Shown in pieces: positions 49,815-63,947 of a DNA stretch of 64,000 nucleotides; within the stretch, counting starts at the first letter, position 1; the number at the start of each line of letters is the position of its first letter. Made by a program: the position numbers and the translations under genes. The DNA comes from Saccharomonospora piscinae (lineage in GTDB: Bacteria > Actinomycetota > Actinomycetes > Mycobacteriales > Pseudonocardiaceae). The stretch lies in assembly GCF_005862235.1 (NCBI RefSeq), contig NZ_VCEK01000001.1, forward strand, positions 1,054,001 to 1,118,000. Direction: 5' to 3'. Under the pieces are notes generated by a model that saw nothing but the letters and a program-made list of their open reading frames with translations, ran no database searches and was not told the origin of the DNA.

Positions 49815-52417
49815 TCTTCCTCGGGCGGGGGACCGTCGCCTCGGATCATCGCGAGCACGCCGGGCAGGTCGTCGGGCTTGGCCATGACGTCCCGTGCCTT
49901 CGAGCCCTCCGAGGGCCCCACCACCCCACGGGTCTCCAGCAGATCCATGAGCCTGCCCGCCTTGGCGAACCCGACGCGCAGTTTGCGCTGCAGCATCGAC
50001 GTCGACCCGAACTGGGAGCTGACCACCAGCTCGGCGGCCTGGAGCAGCACTTCGAGATCGTCGCCGATGTCGGGATCGATCTCCTTCTTCTCCCCCGCCT
50101 TGGCCGCCGTGACGCCCTCGGTGTAGTCGGGTTCGGCCTGGTCCTTGGTGGCGTTGACGACGGCGGCGATCTCCTCGTCGCTGACGAACGCGCCCTGGAT
50201 GCGGGTCGGTTTGCCCGCGCCCATCGGCAGGTACAGCGCGTCGCCCATGCCGATCAGCTTCTCGGCACCCTGCTGGTCGAGGATCACGCGCGAGTCGGTC
50301 AGCGACGACGTGGCGAACGCCAGCCGCGACGGGACGTTGGTCTTGATGAGTCCCGTGACGACGTCGACGGAGGGCCGCTGGGTGGCGAGCACCAGGTGGA
50401 TACCGGCCGCCCTGGCCTTCTGGGTGATCCGCACGACCGCGTCCTCCACGTCACGCGGCGCGGTCATCATGAGGTCGGCGAGCTCGTCGACGATGGCCAT
50501 GATGTACGGGTAGGGCCGGTACTCGCGTTCGCTGCCGGGCGGTGCGGTGATCTCACCGGCCCGCACCTTGCGGTTGAAGTCGTCGATGTGGCGCACCCGG
50601 TTGGCCTGCATGTCCTGGTAGCGCTGTTCCATCTCCTCGACGAGCCAGGCGAGCGCGGCGGCGGCCTTCTTCGGCTGCGTGATGATGGGCGTGATGAGGT
50701 GCGGGACGCCCTCGTAGGGCGTCAGCTCCACCATCTTCGGGTCGATCAGGATCATGCGGCACTCGTCCGGGGTGGCGCGGGCGAGCAGCGACACGAGCAT
50801 GGAGTTGACGAAACTCGACTTACCGGAGCCGGTCGAGCCCGCCACCAGCAGGTGCGGCATCTTCGTCAGGTTCGCGGTGACGAAGTGGCCCTCGATGTCC
50901 TTGCCCAGCCCGATCACCATCGGGTGCTCGTCGGAGGCCGCGAGCGGCGAGCGCAGGACGTCACCCAGGCGCACCATCTCGCGGTCGGTGTTGGGCACCT
51001 CGATGCCGACCGCGGACTTGCCCGGGATCGGAGCCAGCAGGCGCACGTTCTCGGTGGCGACCGCGTACGCGATGTTCTTGGTCAGCGCGGTGATCTTCTC
51101 GACCTTGACTCCGGGGCCGAGCTCCACCTCGTAGCGGGTGACGGTGGGACCGCGCGTGAAACCGGTGACCTGTGCGTCGATCTTGAACTGTTCGAGCACT
51201 CCGGTGATCGCGTCGATCATCGTGTCGTTGGCCCTGCTCCGGGCCACCGGAGCGTCCCCCGGCGTGAGCAGGTCGAGCCCGGGCAGGGCGTAGTCGCCCT
51301 CCACCGTCCGCGTCACCGCCAGCGCGGGCGCCTCGGCGGGCGGTGTGGTGGCCTTCTTCCGCCCGCCACGCGAGGCGGCGGGTGCGGTGGGTGTGGCAGA
51401 CGCGGCAGACGCGGTGGGCGCGGCGGGCGCGGAGTCCGGCTCCGGCGGCGTGCCGAAGTCGAGCGTGGCCTGTGTCTCGTCGGGACGGTCCTCGGCCGAG
51501 GCGCCGCTCCTGCGCCGGGACGGCCTGCGCAGCCGGGCGCCCGCGGGGTCGGCCTGGGTCACCGGGTCGGCCGGATCGCTCGGATCACCGCCGGAGAGGA
51601 GCTCGCCCAGGCCGTCGTCGGTGTCCGCATCGGACTCACCCGCCCACTCGCGCACCCGTTGCGGGATGCGCCGGATGGGCGTGCCCGCGAAGACCAGGAC
51701 GCCGTAGGCGAGCACGAGGATCAGCAGCGGTGCCGCGACCCATCCCGTGACGCCCCGCGCGAGCAGGTCCCCGGACACCCAGCCGACCCAGCCGCCCGCA
51801 TACATCTGGCCGTCGTGGGTCTGCGGCCTTCCGCTGAGCAGGTGCAGCAGGCCGAGCGCCGCGAGTCCGCAGAGGACCGTGCCCACGACCATGCGCGGGC
51901 GGGTCTGCGGCCTCGGCTCCGACCGCATGATCACGACGGCGGCCACGAGCAGCGCCACGGGCAGCCCGACGGCCGCGGCGCCGATCACGCTGCGGGTACC
52001 GACGGCGACGACCTCGCCGACCGGTCCCGCCGCCTTCCAGCCCACCCCGACCGCGGCGATGAGCGCCAGCGCGAGCAGTCCCAGCGCGAGCCCGTCCCTG
52101 CGGTGTTCCGGGTCGAGTTCCCGCGTGCGGCCCATCGTTCTCGCCACCCCGCCGACGCCACGGGCGAGCAGCCCCCAGGTGCCGCGCAACGCCTTGACGG
52201 CGGCGCCGCCCGACGAGCGCTTGGCCCGCTTGGCCGGGGGCCTGCGGGCGGCAGGGGAACGACTCGGGGCCTTCTTCGCCGGAGGGCGCGCGGAGCCGCC
52301 CGGCTTCGCCGTCTTCGTGCTCCTGGGTTTCTGTCCCGCCTTCGCGGAGCGCGACGATCCCGTGCTCGCGCCCTTCCGCGCGGTGCTTCGCCCCCTGGTC
52401 GTCGAACCGCTCGCCAT
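49811..52417 (-). CDS. ftsK: DNA translocase FtsK/SpoIIIE
   Basis: An 868-aa DNA pump at the division septum. Basic N-terminus, four to five TM segments ([67 protein letters not shown]), a Pro/Ala linker, then the motor with Walker [14 protein letters not shown] (near residue 525) and VDELADLMM, and a C-terminal gamma winged helix ([31 protein letters not shown]). The ATG at 52417 has TACCGT (52424-52429) 6 nt upstream; no Shine-Dalgarno. Confidence 0.95.
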   Translation of the reverse strand: MASGSTTRGRSTARKGASTGSSRSAKAGQKPRSTKTAKPGGSARPPAKKAPSRSPAARRPPAKRAKRSSGGAAVKALRGTWGLLARGVGGVARTMGRTRELDPEHRRDGLALGLLALALIAAVGVGWKAAGPVGEVVAVGTRSVIGAAAVGLPVALLVAAVVIMRSEPRPQTRPRMVVGTVLCGLAALGLLHLLSGRPQTHDGQMYAGGWVGWVSGDLLARGVTGWVAAPLLILVLAYGVLVFAGTPIRRIPQRVREWAGESDADTDDGLGELLSGGDPSDPADPVTQADPAGARLRRPSRRRSGASAEDRPDETQATLDFGTPPEPDSAPAAPTASAASATPTAPAASRGGRKKATTPPAEAPALAVTRTVEGDYALPGLDLLTPGDAPVARSRANDTMIDAITGVLEQFKIDAQVTGFTRGPTVTRYEVELGPGVKVEKITALTKNIAYAVATENVRLLAPIPGKSAVGIEVPNTDREMVRLGDVLRSPLAASDEHPMVIGLGKDIEGHFVTANLTKMPHLLVAGSTGSGKSSFVNSMLVSLLARATPDECRMILIDPKMVELTPYEGVPHLITPIITQPKKAAAALAWLVEEMEQRYQDMQANRVRHIDDFNRKVRAGEITAPPGSEREYRPYPYIMAIVDELADLMMTAPRDVEDAVVRITQKARAAGIHLVLATQRPSVDVVTGLIKTNVPSRLAFATSSLTDSRVILDQQGAEKLIGMGDALYLPMGAGKPTRIQGAFVSDEEIAAVVNATKDQAEPDYTEGVTAAKAGEKKEIDPDIGDDLEVLLQAAELVVSSQFGSTSMLQRKLRVGFAKAGRLMDLLETRGVVGPSEGSKARDVMAKPDDLPGVLAMIRGDGPPPEEE

Positions 52418-52537
52418 GTCCCTACGGTAACCGCTCCGCACCCCGCGTCCCGCACGCCACACTGGCCACACGTGACTTTGCTCGGCGGAGGCGCTCCCCC
52501 TGCCACCGAGTCGGTGGCGCGTGACATGCTTCGCCCC

Positions 52538-53365
52538 ATGGTGGGGCTTCGACACGACCGGGGGTCATCCGAGCAGGGGAACGGCCGCGTACCGCTGGTG
52601 TGGCGGACCATGCTCGCGGTCGACCAGGGTCTGGTCAACCTCGCGGGCAGGCTCCGGGTGAGCGGTCACGTCCCCGCGAGCCTGCGCGGGCGACCGCTGC
52701 TGATGGCCGCGAACCACATCGGCGTGTTCGACGCGTTCGTGCTGATGGCCGCGTGCCGCAGGATCGGCCTCGCCCCCCGGTTCATGCTGGCAGGCGGGCT
52801 GCTGGACGCCCCGGTGCTGGGGCCGGCCCTGCGCGCCAGCGGTCACCTGCGGGTGGATCGCGGCTCCGCCTCCGCGGTGGGACAGTTCACCCAGGCCGCC
52901 GAGGCACTGCGCACGAGCGGCGTGCCGATCATCGTCTACCCGGAGGGCCGGATCAGCCACGATCCCGGGCTCTGGCCCGAACGCGGCAAGACCGGCGCGG
53001 CGCGGCTGGCGCTGTCGTCGGGCGTGCCCGTGGTGCCGATCAGCCAGTGGGGCGCCCACGAGGCCGTGTACTGGGGCACCGAGACGGTCACCGGACCGGC
53101 CGACCTCGTGCCGCTGGCCCGCTCGGGCTTCACGGCACCGTGGCGACGCCCCCTCTTCCGCGTCCACTTCGGCGAGCCGGTCGACCTCTCGGCCTTCGAG
53201 CCCTCCCGGCCCGGCGACGCCGTCAAGGCCCATGCCCGAATCATGCGTGCGATCACCGACGGGCTCGTGCCGCTGCGGGCCGCCGAACCGGACGTGCCAC
53301 GCTTCCACGACCCGACGCGCCCCACCGACGGCAACAGCCCGTGGCGGCCCGGTGCCGGTCGATGA
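52538..53365 (+). CDS. Glycerol-3-phosphate/lysophosphatidate acyltransferase (PlsC family)
   Basis: A 275-aa acyltransferase, second PlsC-like in the window: HX4D as [21 protein letters not shown], and [26 protein letters not shown]. The ATG at 52538 has CATGCT (52525-52530) 7 nt upstream, fitting a leaderless start; the upstream ATG at 52526 is an alternative. Divergent from ftsK, and coupled by ATGA to an EamA transporter gene. Acceptor specificity unknown. Confidence 0.85.
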   Translation: MVGLRHDRGSSEQGNGRVPLVWRTMLAVDQGLVNLAGRLRVSGHVPASLRGRPLLMAANHIGVFDAFVLMAACRRIGLAPRFMLAGGLLDAPVLGPALRASGHLRVDRGSASAVGQFTQAAEALRTSGVPIIVYPEGRISHDPGLWPERGKTGAARLALSSGVPVVPISQWGAHEAVYWGTETVTGPADLVPLARSGFTAPWRRPLFRVHFGEPVDLSAFEPSRPGDAVKAHARIMRAITDGLVPLRAAEPDVPRFHDPTRPTDGNSPWRPGAGR

Positions 53366-54384
53366 CGCGCCACGACACGTCGGGGGAAAGCTCGGCGGCG
53401 TCCGGCGCGCCGCCCCGCAGCCGGGCGCGCGGTGTGCTCCTGCTGGCGCTCGCGTCGGTGTGCTTCGGCAGTTCGGGAGCGCTGGGCAAACCCGCGATGA
53501 CGGCCGGGCTCGACCCCGAGCAGGTCGCCACCGCCCGCATCGGGCTCGCCGCGCTCGTCCTGCTGACCGCGGTCGGACTCACGCGCCCGCACCTGCTGCG
53601 GGTGCGGCGCGGCCAGTGGCGGGTGCTGCTGGGCTACGGGCTGCTCGGCGTCGCGGGCGTGCAGCTGTTCTACTTCCTCTCCGCCGCGCGGGTGCCGGTG
53701 GGCATCGCGATCCTGCTGGAGTTCACGTCGCCCGTGCTCGTCGCGCTCTGGGTCCGGTTCGTCCGGGGGGTCCGGCTGCCCTGGCCGATGTGGAGCGGGA
53801 TCGGACTGGCGCTCGTCGGCCTCGGCATGGTGGCCCGGGTCCACGAGGGTCTGACGCTCGACACGCTGGGGCTGCTGGCCGGTGTCGCCGCCGCCGTGTG
53901 CTCCGCGGCGTACTTCCTGATCGGCGAGCACGGCGTCGCCAGCCACCACCCGCTCGGGATGGTGACGTGGGGCATGGTGGTCGGCGCGGTGGCCGTGGCC
54001 GTCGTCGCGCCGCCGTGGACCATGCCGGCATCAATCCTGCTGGCGCCCGCCGAACTCGGTCCGTGGCGACCACCGGTGTGGCTGCTGCTGGTGGCCGTCG
54101 CCGTGTTCTCCACCGCACTGGCCTACTTCGCGGGGATCAGCGCGTTGCGTCACCTGCCCGCGTCCACGGCCAGCGTGCTGGCGCTGCTGGAGCCCGTCGT
54201 CGCCACCGGCATGGCCTGGGTGTTGCTCGGCGAGCAGTTGGTGTGGGTGCAGCTCGTCGGCGCGGCGGTGTTGCTCGGCGGGGCGCTGCTGGTGCAGTTG
54301 ACGGCCCCTGCCTCACAGAGCGGGCCGCCGGGACCCGCGGAACCGCTGCCCGCGCCCGTGGAGTCCCCGACGGCGAAGGAATGA
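53362..54384 (+). CDS. EamA/DMT-superfamily transporter
   Basis: A 340-aa ten-TM drug/metabolite transporter with two EamA repeats (first GVLLLALASVCFGSSGALGKPAMTAG; second GLLAGVAAAVCSAAYFLIGEHG), ending with the typical LEPVVATGMAWVLLGEQL. Exports amino acids, purines or other metabolites in related cases; substrate unknown. ATGA overlap with the PlsC gene. Confidence 0.9.
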   Translation: MTRHDTSGESSAASGAPPRSRARGVLLLALASVCFGSSGALGKPAMTAGLDPEQVATARIGLAALVLLTAVGLTRPHLLRVRRGQWRVLLGYGLLGVAGVQLFYFLSAARVPVGIAILLEFTSPVLVALWVRFVRGVRLPWPMWSGIGLALVGLGMVARVHEGLTLDTLGLLAGVAAAVCSAAYFLIGEHGVASHHPLGMVTWGMVVGAVAVAVVAPPWTMPASILLAPAELGPWRPPVWLLLVAVAVFSTALAYFAGISALRHLPASTASVLALLEPVVATGMAWVLLGEQLVWVQLVGAAVLLGGALLVQLTAPASQSGPPGPAEPLPAPVESPTAKE

Positions 54385-54466
54385 ACGGCGAGTCACGGGA
54401 ACCGGCGGCGGCTCCCGCGCTTCCAAGGGCGTGCCGACCGAACCCAGTCCGCAGGGGGAAACCAGG

Positions 54467-54617
54467 ATGAGCCGTCCGTCCCGCATCGAACAACGCCGCG
54501 CCCGCCGGGCACTGTTCGCCCAGGCCGCCACCGTGGTGCTGGCCCTGGTGGTGGTCAGTGCGGCCACCCGCCGCCGTCCCGTGGCCGGGCCGGTGGAGCC
54601 CGCCACGGGAGCGTCGA

Positions 54618-54631
<14 letters not shown>
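54467..54631 (+). CDS. Small single-pass membrane protein (54 aa)
   Basis: MSRPSRIEQRRARRALF followed by one TM (AQAATVVLALVVVSAAT) and a short tail. The ATG at 54467 is preceded by a purine-rich GGGGGAAACCAGG. The last 14 nt overlap the convergent rnj. No family recognised; could be chance coding. Confidence 0.45.
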
Positions 54632-58958
<4,327 letters not shown>

Positions 58959-59058
58959 CCTCGGTCCCCTCGTCTCGTGCGCAGCGATCGTAACGACACC
59001 ACCCGAGCGGCCGGGCACTCACCTGGGTGGATCTGCGCTGAGACCGATGCTCCCGCGC

Positions 59059-59451
59059 TCAGGTTCCGTGAACCTCGTGCCCGCCACCCCGCAACGCCGC
59101 CACCGCCCGCTCCAGGTCCGCGTCCTTCACCAGCAGGTGGTCGGTGTCGTAGGTGGACAACGCGAACAGCGACACCCCGGCGGCGGCGAGTTCGCTCGAC
59201 AGCGCGGCCATGATGCCGGTCAGCGTGAAGTCGAGCGGCCCGCGCACGGTGAGCACCCGCCACCCGGTCTCCACCACCGCGTCCTCCGGCACCCGGTCGG
59301 CCGCGCACACCACGGACAACTCGCCGGGGGTCCGGGTCACGGACACGAGTGAGTCGCCGGGTTCGAACAGTCGTGGCGGCACGGACGCACCCGGACCCAG
59401 GCGGACGACGGCGTACTCGCCCGGCCTGGTGTCGATCACGAGCTTGCGCAC
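59059..59451 (-). CDS. ACT-domain protein
   Basis: A 130-aa protein made of two ACT-like units: RPGEYAVVRLGPGASVPP, then VRGPLDFTLTGIMAALSSELAAAGVSLFALSTYDTDHLLVKDADLERAV. These CASTOR-like proteins bind amino acids. GTG at 59451 follows GGGAG; it starts 10 nt after thyX, so it is likely co-transcribed. Function unknown. Confidence 0.85.
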   Translation of the reverse strand: MRKLVIDTRPGEYAVVRLGPGASVPPRLFEPGDSLVSVTRTPGELSVVCAADRVPEDAVVETGWRVLTVRGPLDFTLTGIMAALSSELAAAGVSLFALSTYDTDHLLVKDADLERAVAALRGGGHEVHGT

Positions 59452-59461
59452 GGCACTCCCG

Positions 59462-60214
59462 TCAGCCCTCGGCGACCTTCGGGCTCGACGCCACCTCGGT
59501 GCCGTCGGGCAACGTCGAGATCGTGAAGTCGGCGAACGCGTTCTCGGCCGCCTTCTGCAACTGCCGCAGGCACTCCACCGCCAGCGCGCGGATCTCCACG
59601 TCAGCGTGCTCGGTGGCCCGCATCGCGATGAAGTGACGCCACGCGCGGTAGTTGCCCGAGACGACGATGCGGGTCTCGGTCGCGTTGGGCAGCACGGCCC
59701 GCGCGGCCTGGCGAGCCTGCTTGCGACGCAGCGTCGCGCTCGGCGCGTCGGCGAACTTCTCCTCCAGCCCGGCGAGCAGATCGGTGTAGGCGTCGACACT
59801 CGCCTGCGTCGCGGCGAGGAACTTCTCGTGCAGCTCCGGGTCCTGCGCGATGACGTCCGGTTCCACGAACGCGGCGTCCCGCTCGGGCACGTAGCGCTGG
59901 GAGAGCTGCGAGTAGGAGAAATGGCGGTGCCGGATCAGCTCGTGGGTCAGCGACCGCGAGATGCCGGTGATGTAGAAGGTGGCGCTCGCGTGTTCGAGCA
60001 CCGACAGGTGGCCGACCTCGATGATGTGGTCGAGGTAGCCCGCGTTGGTCGCCGTCCGCGGATTCGGCTTGGACCACGATTGGTAGCACGCCCGGCCAGC
60101 GAACTCCGCGAGCGCCTGCCCCCCGTCCGCGTCGGTGGTCCACGGCACGTCCTCCGGCGGGAAGAACTCCGTCTTCGCGATCAACCGGACCTTCGGTTCC
60201 ACCGTTTCGGCCAC
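59462..60214 (-). CDS. thyX: Flavin-dependent thymidylate synthase ThyX
   Basis: A 250-aa FAD enzyme making dTMP from dUMP with NADPH. The ThyX motif [13 protein letters not shown] is present, with [28 protein letters not shown] before it and [24 protein letters not shown] after. GTG at 60214 follows GGAGGGAGTCGGAC; the longer frame to 60382 crosses the promoter region. Confidence 0.95.
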   Translation of the reverse strand: MAETVEPKVRLIAKTEFFPPEDVPWTTDADGGQALAEFAGRACYQSWSKPNPRTATNAGYLDHIIEVGHLSVLEHASATFYITGISRSLTHELIRHRHFSYSQLSQRYVPERDAAFVEPDVIAQDPELHEKFLAATQASVDAYTDLLAGLEEKFADAPSATLRRKQARQAARAVLPNATETRIVVSGNYRAWRHFIAMRATEHADVEIRALAVECLRQLQKAAENAFADFTISTLPDGTEVASSPKVAEG

Positions 60215-60399
60215 GTCCGACTCCCTCCACTCGTTCGACAGGGGCAGCGTACTTCCGTCGGACCGGGTCCACGCGGGGTACCGACCCGCACTGTGCGATA
60301 CGCCGCGCGACTGCTGTGTGAGTGCTGCGAGTGCTGCGCTGCCGCGATGACGCCATTCGGCCCCTTGAATGATGTCGCTCATGACGTCACAGTGGTGTC

Positions 60400-60966
60400 A
60401 TGGACCTGAACCCCTATCTCGCGACACTGCGAGAAAGCCTGGCCACCACAGCCTCGGCCGGTGACGAGCAGTTGCAGCGCGCCGCCGCCGTCCTGTCGGC
60501 GGCCCTGGAACCTGCCGCTCGGCTGACCCTGATGAGCGCGCTGTCCGACCTCGCCGCCGAGGTCACCGCCAACCTGCCCGAGCACGTCGTCGAGGTCCGC
60601 CTCGACGGTCGAGACGTCCGCGTCGTCGTGTCGGGAGGCGGGGCGCCGGAACCCCCCGAGGCCCCCGAGGCACCGGGTACTCCTCCCCCGCCGCCTCCGC
60701 CGCCCCCCGGCGACTCAGGCGACATCAGCCGCATGACCTTGCGCCTGTTCGAGCAACTGAAGGGCCAGGCCGAGCAGGCCGCGGCGGCGCAGGGCGTGTC
60801 CCTCAACACGTTCGTCTCCCAGGCGGTGCAGGGGGCGCTGCAGGGCGGCTCACGCCAGCAGCCTCACCGGCACGGCAGGCGCGGGGGTCACGGGGGGCAT
60901 GGTGGGCATGGTGGCCACGGCGGCCACGGGGGTGGAGCGCACCTCCACGGTTGGGTCAGGGGGTGA
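60400..60966 (+). CDS. RHH-type DNA-binding protein with His/Gly-rich tail
   Basis: A 188-aa protein: helical N-terminus, an Ala/Pro/Glu-rich linker ending in nine Pro, then a ribbon-helix-helix unit (ISRMTLRLFEQLKGQAEQAAAAQGVSLNTFVSQAVQGAL) of HicB-like kind, and a repeated GHGG tail with at least seven His. Predicted leaderless: CACAGT (60388-60393) 6 nt upstream, TTGAAT 17 nt further. A TGACGTCA palindrome (60382-60389) and GTGTCA next to it could be its own operator. It precedes a DUF4097 gene by 4 nt. Confidence 0.75.
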   Translation: MDLNPYLATLRESLATTASAGDEQLQRAAAVLSAALEPAARLTLMSALSDLAAEVTANLPEHVVEVRLDGRDVRVVVSGGGAPEPPEAPEAPGTPPPPPPPPPGDSGDISRMTLRLFEQLKGQAEQAAAAQGVSLNTFVSQAVQGALQGGSRQQPHRHGRRGGHGGHGGHGGHGGHGGGAHLHGWVRG

Positions 60967-60970
60967 CGAC

Positions 60971-61816
60971 GTGCCCGAACAGGACGATGTGGTGCGCAGC
61001 CAGACCTTCGACGCGCACGGTCCCGTGGAATTGGACGTCGACCTCACCGCTGGCGCGGTGGACGTGCGCCTGACCGAGACCGACAGCGTGTCGGTGGAGG
61101 TCCGGCGCAGGCATTCCGCGACCCCGTCGTGGGCCGAGGGCGCGGCGGGAGTGCTGAACTGGGTCGGCGAGGTGTTCGGCGGCGGACCGGGAGGTGGTCC
61201 GGGCGCGGGCGGCGACGCGGTACACGAGGTACGCATCGAGCAGGTCGGTGACCGCGTCGTGGTGCGAGGCCCGAAAGCGCCACCACCCGTGGCCACCGCG
61301 CTGGAGGTGACGGTGCGCGCTCCCAGCGGCTCTGCCGTACGGGCCCGCACGCGGCTCGCGTCGGTCACCACGCGGGGCAAGTGCGGCCGGGTCGACATCG
61401 TGACCGCCTCCGGTGCCATCACTCTCGACACCGTGTCGGGAAGCGGCTCGACCGCCACGCTGCGCACCAGCAGCGGCGAGATCGACGTCGCCTCGCTCGG
61501 TGGTCCGGCCACCGTGTCCGGTGGCAGCGCGGGAGTGCGCATCGGCGTGGTCAGCGACTCGGTCCTCGTCCGCACCACCAGCGGCGAGGTCCGGGTGGGC
61601 GAGGCCGTCGACGGTTCCGTCGAGGCCGTGTCGGGCTCGGGTGACATCAGGGTGGGTGTCCGCTCCGGCACCGCCGCCGAGATCGATCTGTCGAGCGGCG
61701 GTGGGAGCGTGGACAGCGACCTGGACGTCGCCGACTCCCCGCCCGAGGACACCGTGGGACTGACGGTGCGAGCCCGCAGCGGCGCAGGCGACGTCCTGGT
61801 GACGCGCGCGACCTGA
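60971..61816 (+). CDS. DUF4097 beta-strand-repeat protein
   Basis: A 281-aa protein with the DUF4097 fold: repeated short beta strands with TSSGEIDVASLGGP, SGSGDIRVGVRSG, TSGEVRVGEAVDG, SVEAVSGSGD. No signal peptide is seen. An adhesin- or scaffold-like structure, probably cytoplasmic here; often encoded with a small RHH regulator in actinobacteria. The GTG at 60971 follows GGGGG. Its stop codon lies inside a hairpin (61814-61832). Confidence 0.82.
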   Translation: MPEQDDVVRSQTFDAHGPVELDVDLTAGAVDVRLTETDSVSVEVRRRHSATPSWAEGAAGVLNWVGEVFGGGPGGGPGAGGDAVHEVRIEQVGDRVVVRGPKAPPPVATALEVTVRAPSGSAVRARTRLASVTTRGKCGRVDIVTASGAITLDTVSGSGSTATLRTSSGEIDVASLGGPATVSGGSAGVRIGVVSDSVLVRTTSGEVRVGEAVDGSVEAVSGSGDIRVGVRSGTAAEIDLSSGGGSVDSDLDVADSPPEDTVGLTVRARSGAGDVLVTRAT

Positions 61817-61832
61817 GGACGCCGTGTCCTCA
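61814..61832. terminator. 7-bp inverted repeat covering the DUF4097 stop codon
   Basis: TGAGGAC (61814-61820) pairs with GTCCTCA (61826-61832) over 5 nt; the TGA stop is in the left arm. It shares the CCGTGTCC core with the following tandem array. Confidence 0.45.
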
Positions 61833-61838
61833 GCCCGT

Positions 61839-62082
61839 GTAGCCGTGTCCGCAGCCTGGGTAGCCGTGTCCGCAACCTGGGTAGCCGTGTCCTCAGCCTG
61901 GGTAGCCGTGTCCTCAGCCTGGGTAGCCGTGTCCGCAACCTGGGTAGCCGTGTCCGCAACCTGGGTAGCCGTGTCCTCAGCCTGGGTAGCCGTGTCCGCA
62001 ACCTGGGTAGCCGTGTCCGCATCGCACGGTGCGGACACGGCTACGGGAACTGCGGACACGGCTACCTAACTTGCGGACACGG
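61839..62082. repeat. Inverted 21-bp tandem-repeat array
   Basis: Eight complete 21-bp units (61839-62006) plus a 15-nt partial unit (62007-62021) share the core GTAGCCGTGTC, with the next four bases varying between CGCA and CTCA. After an 8-nt centre they return as reverse complements: 62030-62050, 62051-62071 and a partial at 62072-62082. GTAGCCGTGTCCGCA (62007-62021) and its exact complement (62030-62044) form the central stem. It sits between convergent genes and its right part encodes the last residues of the YcaQ-like protein. Confidence 0.85.
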
Positions 62083-63285
62083 CGTCCTTCGCAGGTCGGC
62101 CGCCAGGTCACCCCGGTCGCCGACGGCCACCCCCGCGAGGTCGAGCCACGACGCCATGTGGTCCAGTTCGGCGGCCAGCTCGACCGCCACCCTGGCCCGG
62201 TCCACGCCGGGTTCGGCGAAGGCTCCCGGCACGCGCAGCACCCCCGCCGCACGGTCAGCCTTGAGGTCGACGCGCGCCACCAGGTGACCGTCGAGCAGGA
62301 ACGGGAACACGTAGTAGCCGTGGACGCGCTCGCCCTCGGGTACGTAGATCTCGATGCGGTAGCGGAACCCGAACAACCGCTCGGCCCGGTCGCGCGCCCA
62401 CACGAGCGGATCGAACGGGCACAGCAGCGCGCGGCCCGTCACCCGGCGCGGGGTGCGGGCCTCGACGTGCCGGTAGGCGGGAGCCTGCCACGACGCCACC
62501 CGCACCGGCTCGAGCACGCCGTCCTCGACCAGTTCGGCCACGGCACCCCGGCTCACGGCGGGCGCGAGCCGGTAGTAGTCCCTCAGGTCGGGCTCGGTGG
62601 CGATCCCGAGTGCGCTCGCGGCGCGCGCTATCAACTCCCGAGCCGCGGTATCCGAATCGACCCTCGTGGCGAGCACCTCGGGCGGCAGCACGCGCTCGGT
62701 CAGGTCGTACAACCGCTCGAAGCCGCGCCGGGTGCCGGTGGTCAGCTCCCCGATGCCGAACAGCCACTCGCAGATCTTCTTCACCTCCGAGCGTTCCCAC
62801 CACGAGCCCGGTGTGCGGGCCGCGGGTCCGGTCAGTGCGCGCTCGATGGCGCCCGCGCCGACGGGCCCGCGTTCCTTCACCACGGCGAGCACGTCGTCCA
62901 CGAGCGCGGGAGCCGACTCGGCGAGCCTGCCGTAGTGCCGCCACCAGCCCCTCGGTTTGGCTCCCGAGTGCAGCAGCGGCCAGTCCCGCACGGGGACCAG
63001 GCTCGCCTCGTGCGCCCAGCTCTCCACCAGCAGTCGCGGGCGTTTGCTGGTGTGCTCCCACGCGGCGGCGTCCACCAGTTCCCTGTCGTAGGCGCCGAGC
63101 CGCGCGAACAGCGGCGCGTAGTGGGCGCGCACCGCCACGTTGACCGAGTCGAGCTGCAGTACGTGCAGCCGCGACATGACCCGGCGCAGGTGCCTGCGGG
63201 TGGGGCTGCCGGTGGGGCGGGGATCGGCGAAACCCTGCGCTGCGAGGGCCGTTCGCCGGGCGACGTCGAGGCTGACCGTTCTCAC
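62062..63285 (-). CDS. YcaQ-family winged-helix DNA glycosylase-like protein
   Basis: A 407-aa protein of the YcaQ/AlkX type, which unhooks interstrand crosslinks. The QxD motif (HVLQLDSVNV) is near residue 42 with ARRTALAAQGF before it; further blocks are WEHTSKRPRLLVESWAHEASLVP, RGFERLYDLTERVLP and LLCPFDPLVWARDRAERLFGFRYRIEIYVP. The C-terminus (TPCPQVR) is encoded by the 21-bp repeats, so it is probably recent and not functional. GTG at 63285 has CATCAT (63293-63298) 7 nt upstream. Confidence 0.88.
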   Translation of the reverse strand: MRTVSLDVARRTALAAQGFADPRPTGSPTRRHLRRVMSRLHVLQLDSVNVAVRAHYAPLFARLGAYDRELVDAAAWEHTSKRPRLLVESWAHEASLVPVRDWPLLHSGAKPRGWWRHYGRLAESAPALVDDVLAVVKERGPVGAGAIERALTGPAARTPGSWWERSEVKKICEWLFGIGELTTGTRRGFERLYDLTERVLPPEVLATRVDSDTAARELIARAASALGIATEPDLRDYYRLAPAVSRGAVAELVEDGVLEPVRVASWQAPAYRHVEARTPRRVTGRALLCPFDPLVWARDRAERLFGFRYRIEIYVPEGERVHGYYVFPFLLDGHLVARVDLKADRAAGVLRVPGAFAEPGVDRARVAVELAAELDHMASWLDLAGVAVGDRGDLAADLRRTPCPQVR

Positions 63286-63338
63286 GTTCGCGATGATGCC
63301 AGTCGGCCCCGACAAACCGGCGCGCGTCACCGGCCCAC

Positions 63339-63344
63339 TACTGT
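63339..63344 (+). promoter_or_regulatory. -10 element TACTGT of the GNAT gene (leaderless start)
   Basis: TACTGT is 7 nt before the ATG at 63352 with no ribosome site; the divergent YcaQ-like gene has CATCAT at 63293-63298 on the opposite strand. Confidence 0.45.
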
Positions 63345-63351
63345 GGCGGCC

Positions 63352-63936
63352 ATGTCGACCGCCGCCGTCCGTCCCGCCACCACCGGCGACGCGTCCGAGA
63401 TCGCGCGTCTACAGCTCACCACCTGGCGCACGGCCTACGGTGACGCGCTCGGCGGGGACGTCGTCGACGGGCTGGACGCCGACGACGTCGCGGCACGCTG
63501 GGCCGACGCCGTCGCGCACCCGGACACCGACGTGCTGGTGGCCACCGAGGGCCGGTTCACGGTCGGCTTCTGCGTCGCCGGTACGGCACCCGAGTCCGAG
63601 GTCGCCGCCGCCGACGGCAGTCTGCCCGACGACGCGGCCCGCACGGGGCTGATCGCGTCGCTGGTGGTGGAACCCCGGTGGGGTCGGCGCGGCCACGGTG
63701 GCAGGCTGCTCGCCGCCGCGGCGGCCGGGCTGCGCGAGCGCGGCGCCGACCGGGGTATCGCCTGGGTGGTGCAGTCCGACTCGGCGTCCCTGTCCTTCTT
63801 CCGGGGCGTCGGCTGGAACCCCGACGGCACCGTGCGCACGCTCGACACCGGACAGCGCACCGTCCGCGAGCTCCGGCTCACCGGCTCGCTGGACCTCCGC
63901 GTGGCCGACCCTGCGGCCGAGCCCGCCACCGACTGA
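63352..63936 (+). CDS. GNAT-family N-acetyltransferase
   Basis: A 194-aa acetyltransferase with the acetyl-CoA loop VEPRWGRRGHGGRLLAAAAAGLRERG near residues 106-131 (RxxGxG-type), N-terminal VRPATTGDASEIARLQLTTWRTAYG, and SASLSFFRGVGWNPDG. Substrate unknown; could modify a small molecule or protein N-terminus. Confidence 0.85.
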   Translation: MSTAAVRPATTGDASEIARLQLTTWRTAYGDALGGDVVDGLDADDVAARWADAVAHPDTDVLVATEGRFTVGFCVAGTAPESEVAAADGSLPDDAARTGLIASLVVEPRWGRRGHGGRLLAAAAAGLRERGADRGIAWVVQSDSASLSFFRGVGWNPDGTVRTLDTGQRTVRELRLTGSLDLRVADPAAEPATD

Positions 63937-63947
63937 ACTCCCTCGGC

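Noticed and set aside
50396-52537. Long N-terminal extension of the second PlsC gene
   Set aside because: It runs antisense through ftsK; the real start is at 52538 with a -10 7 nt upstream.
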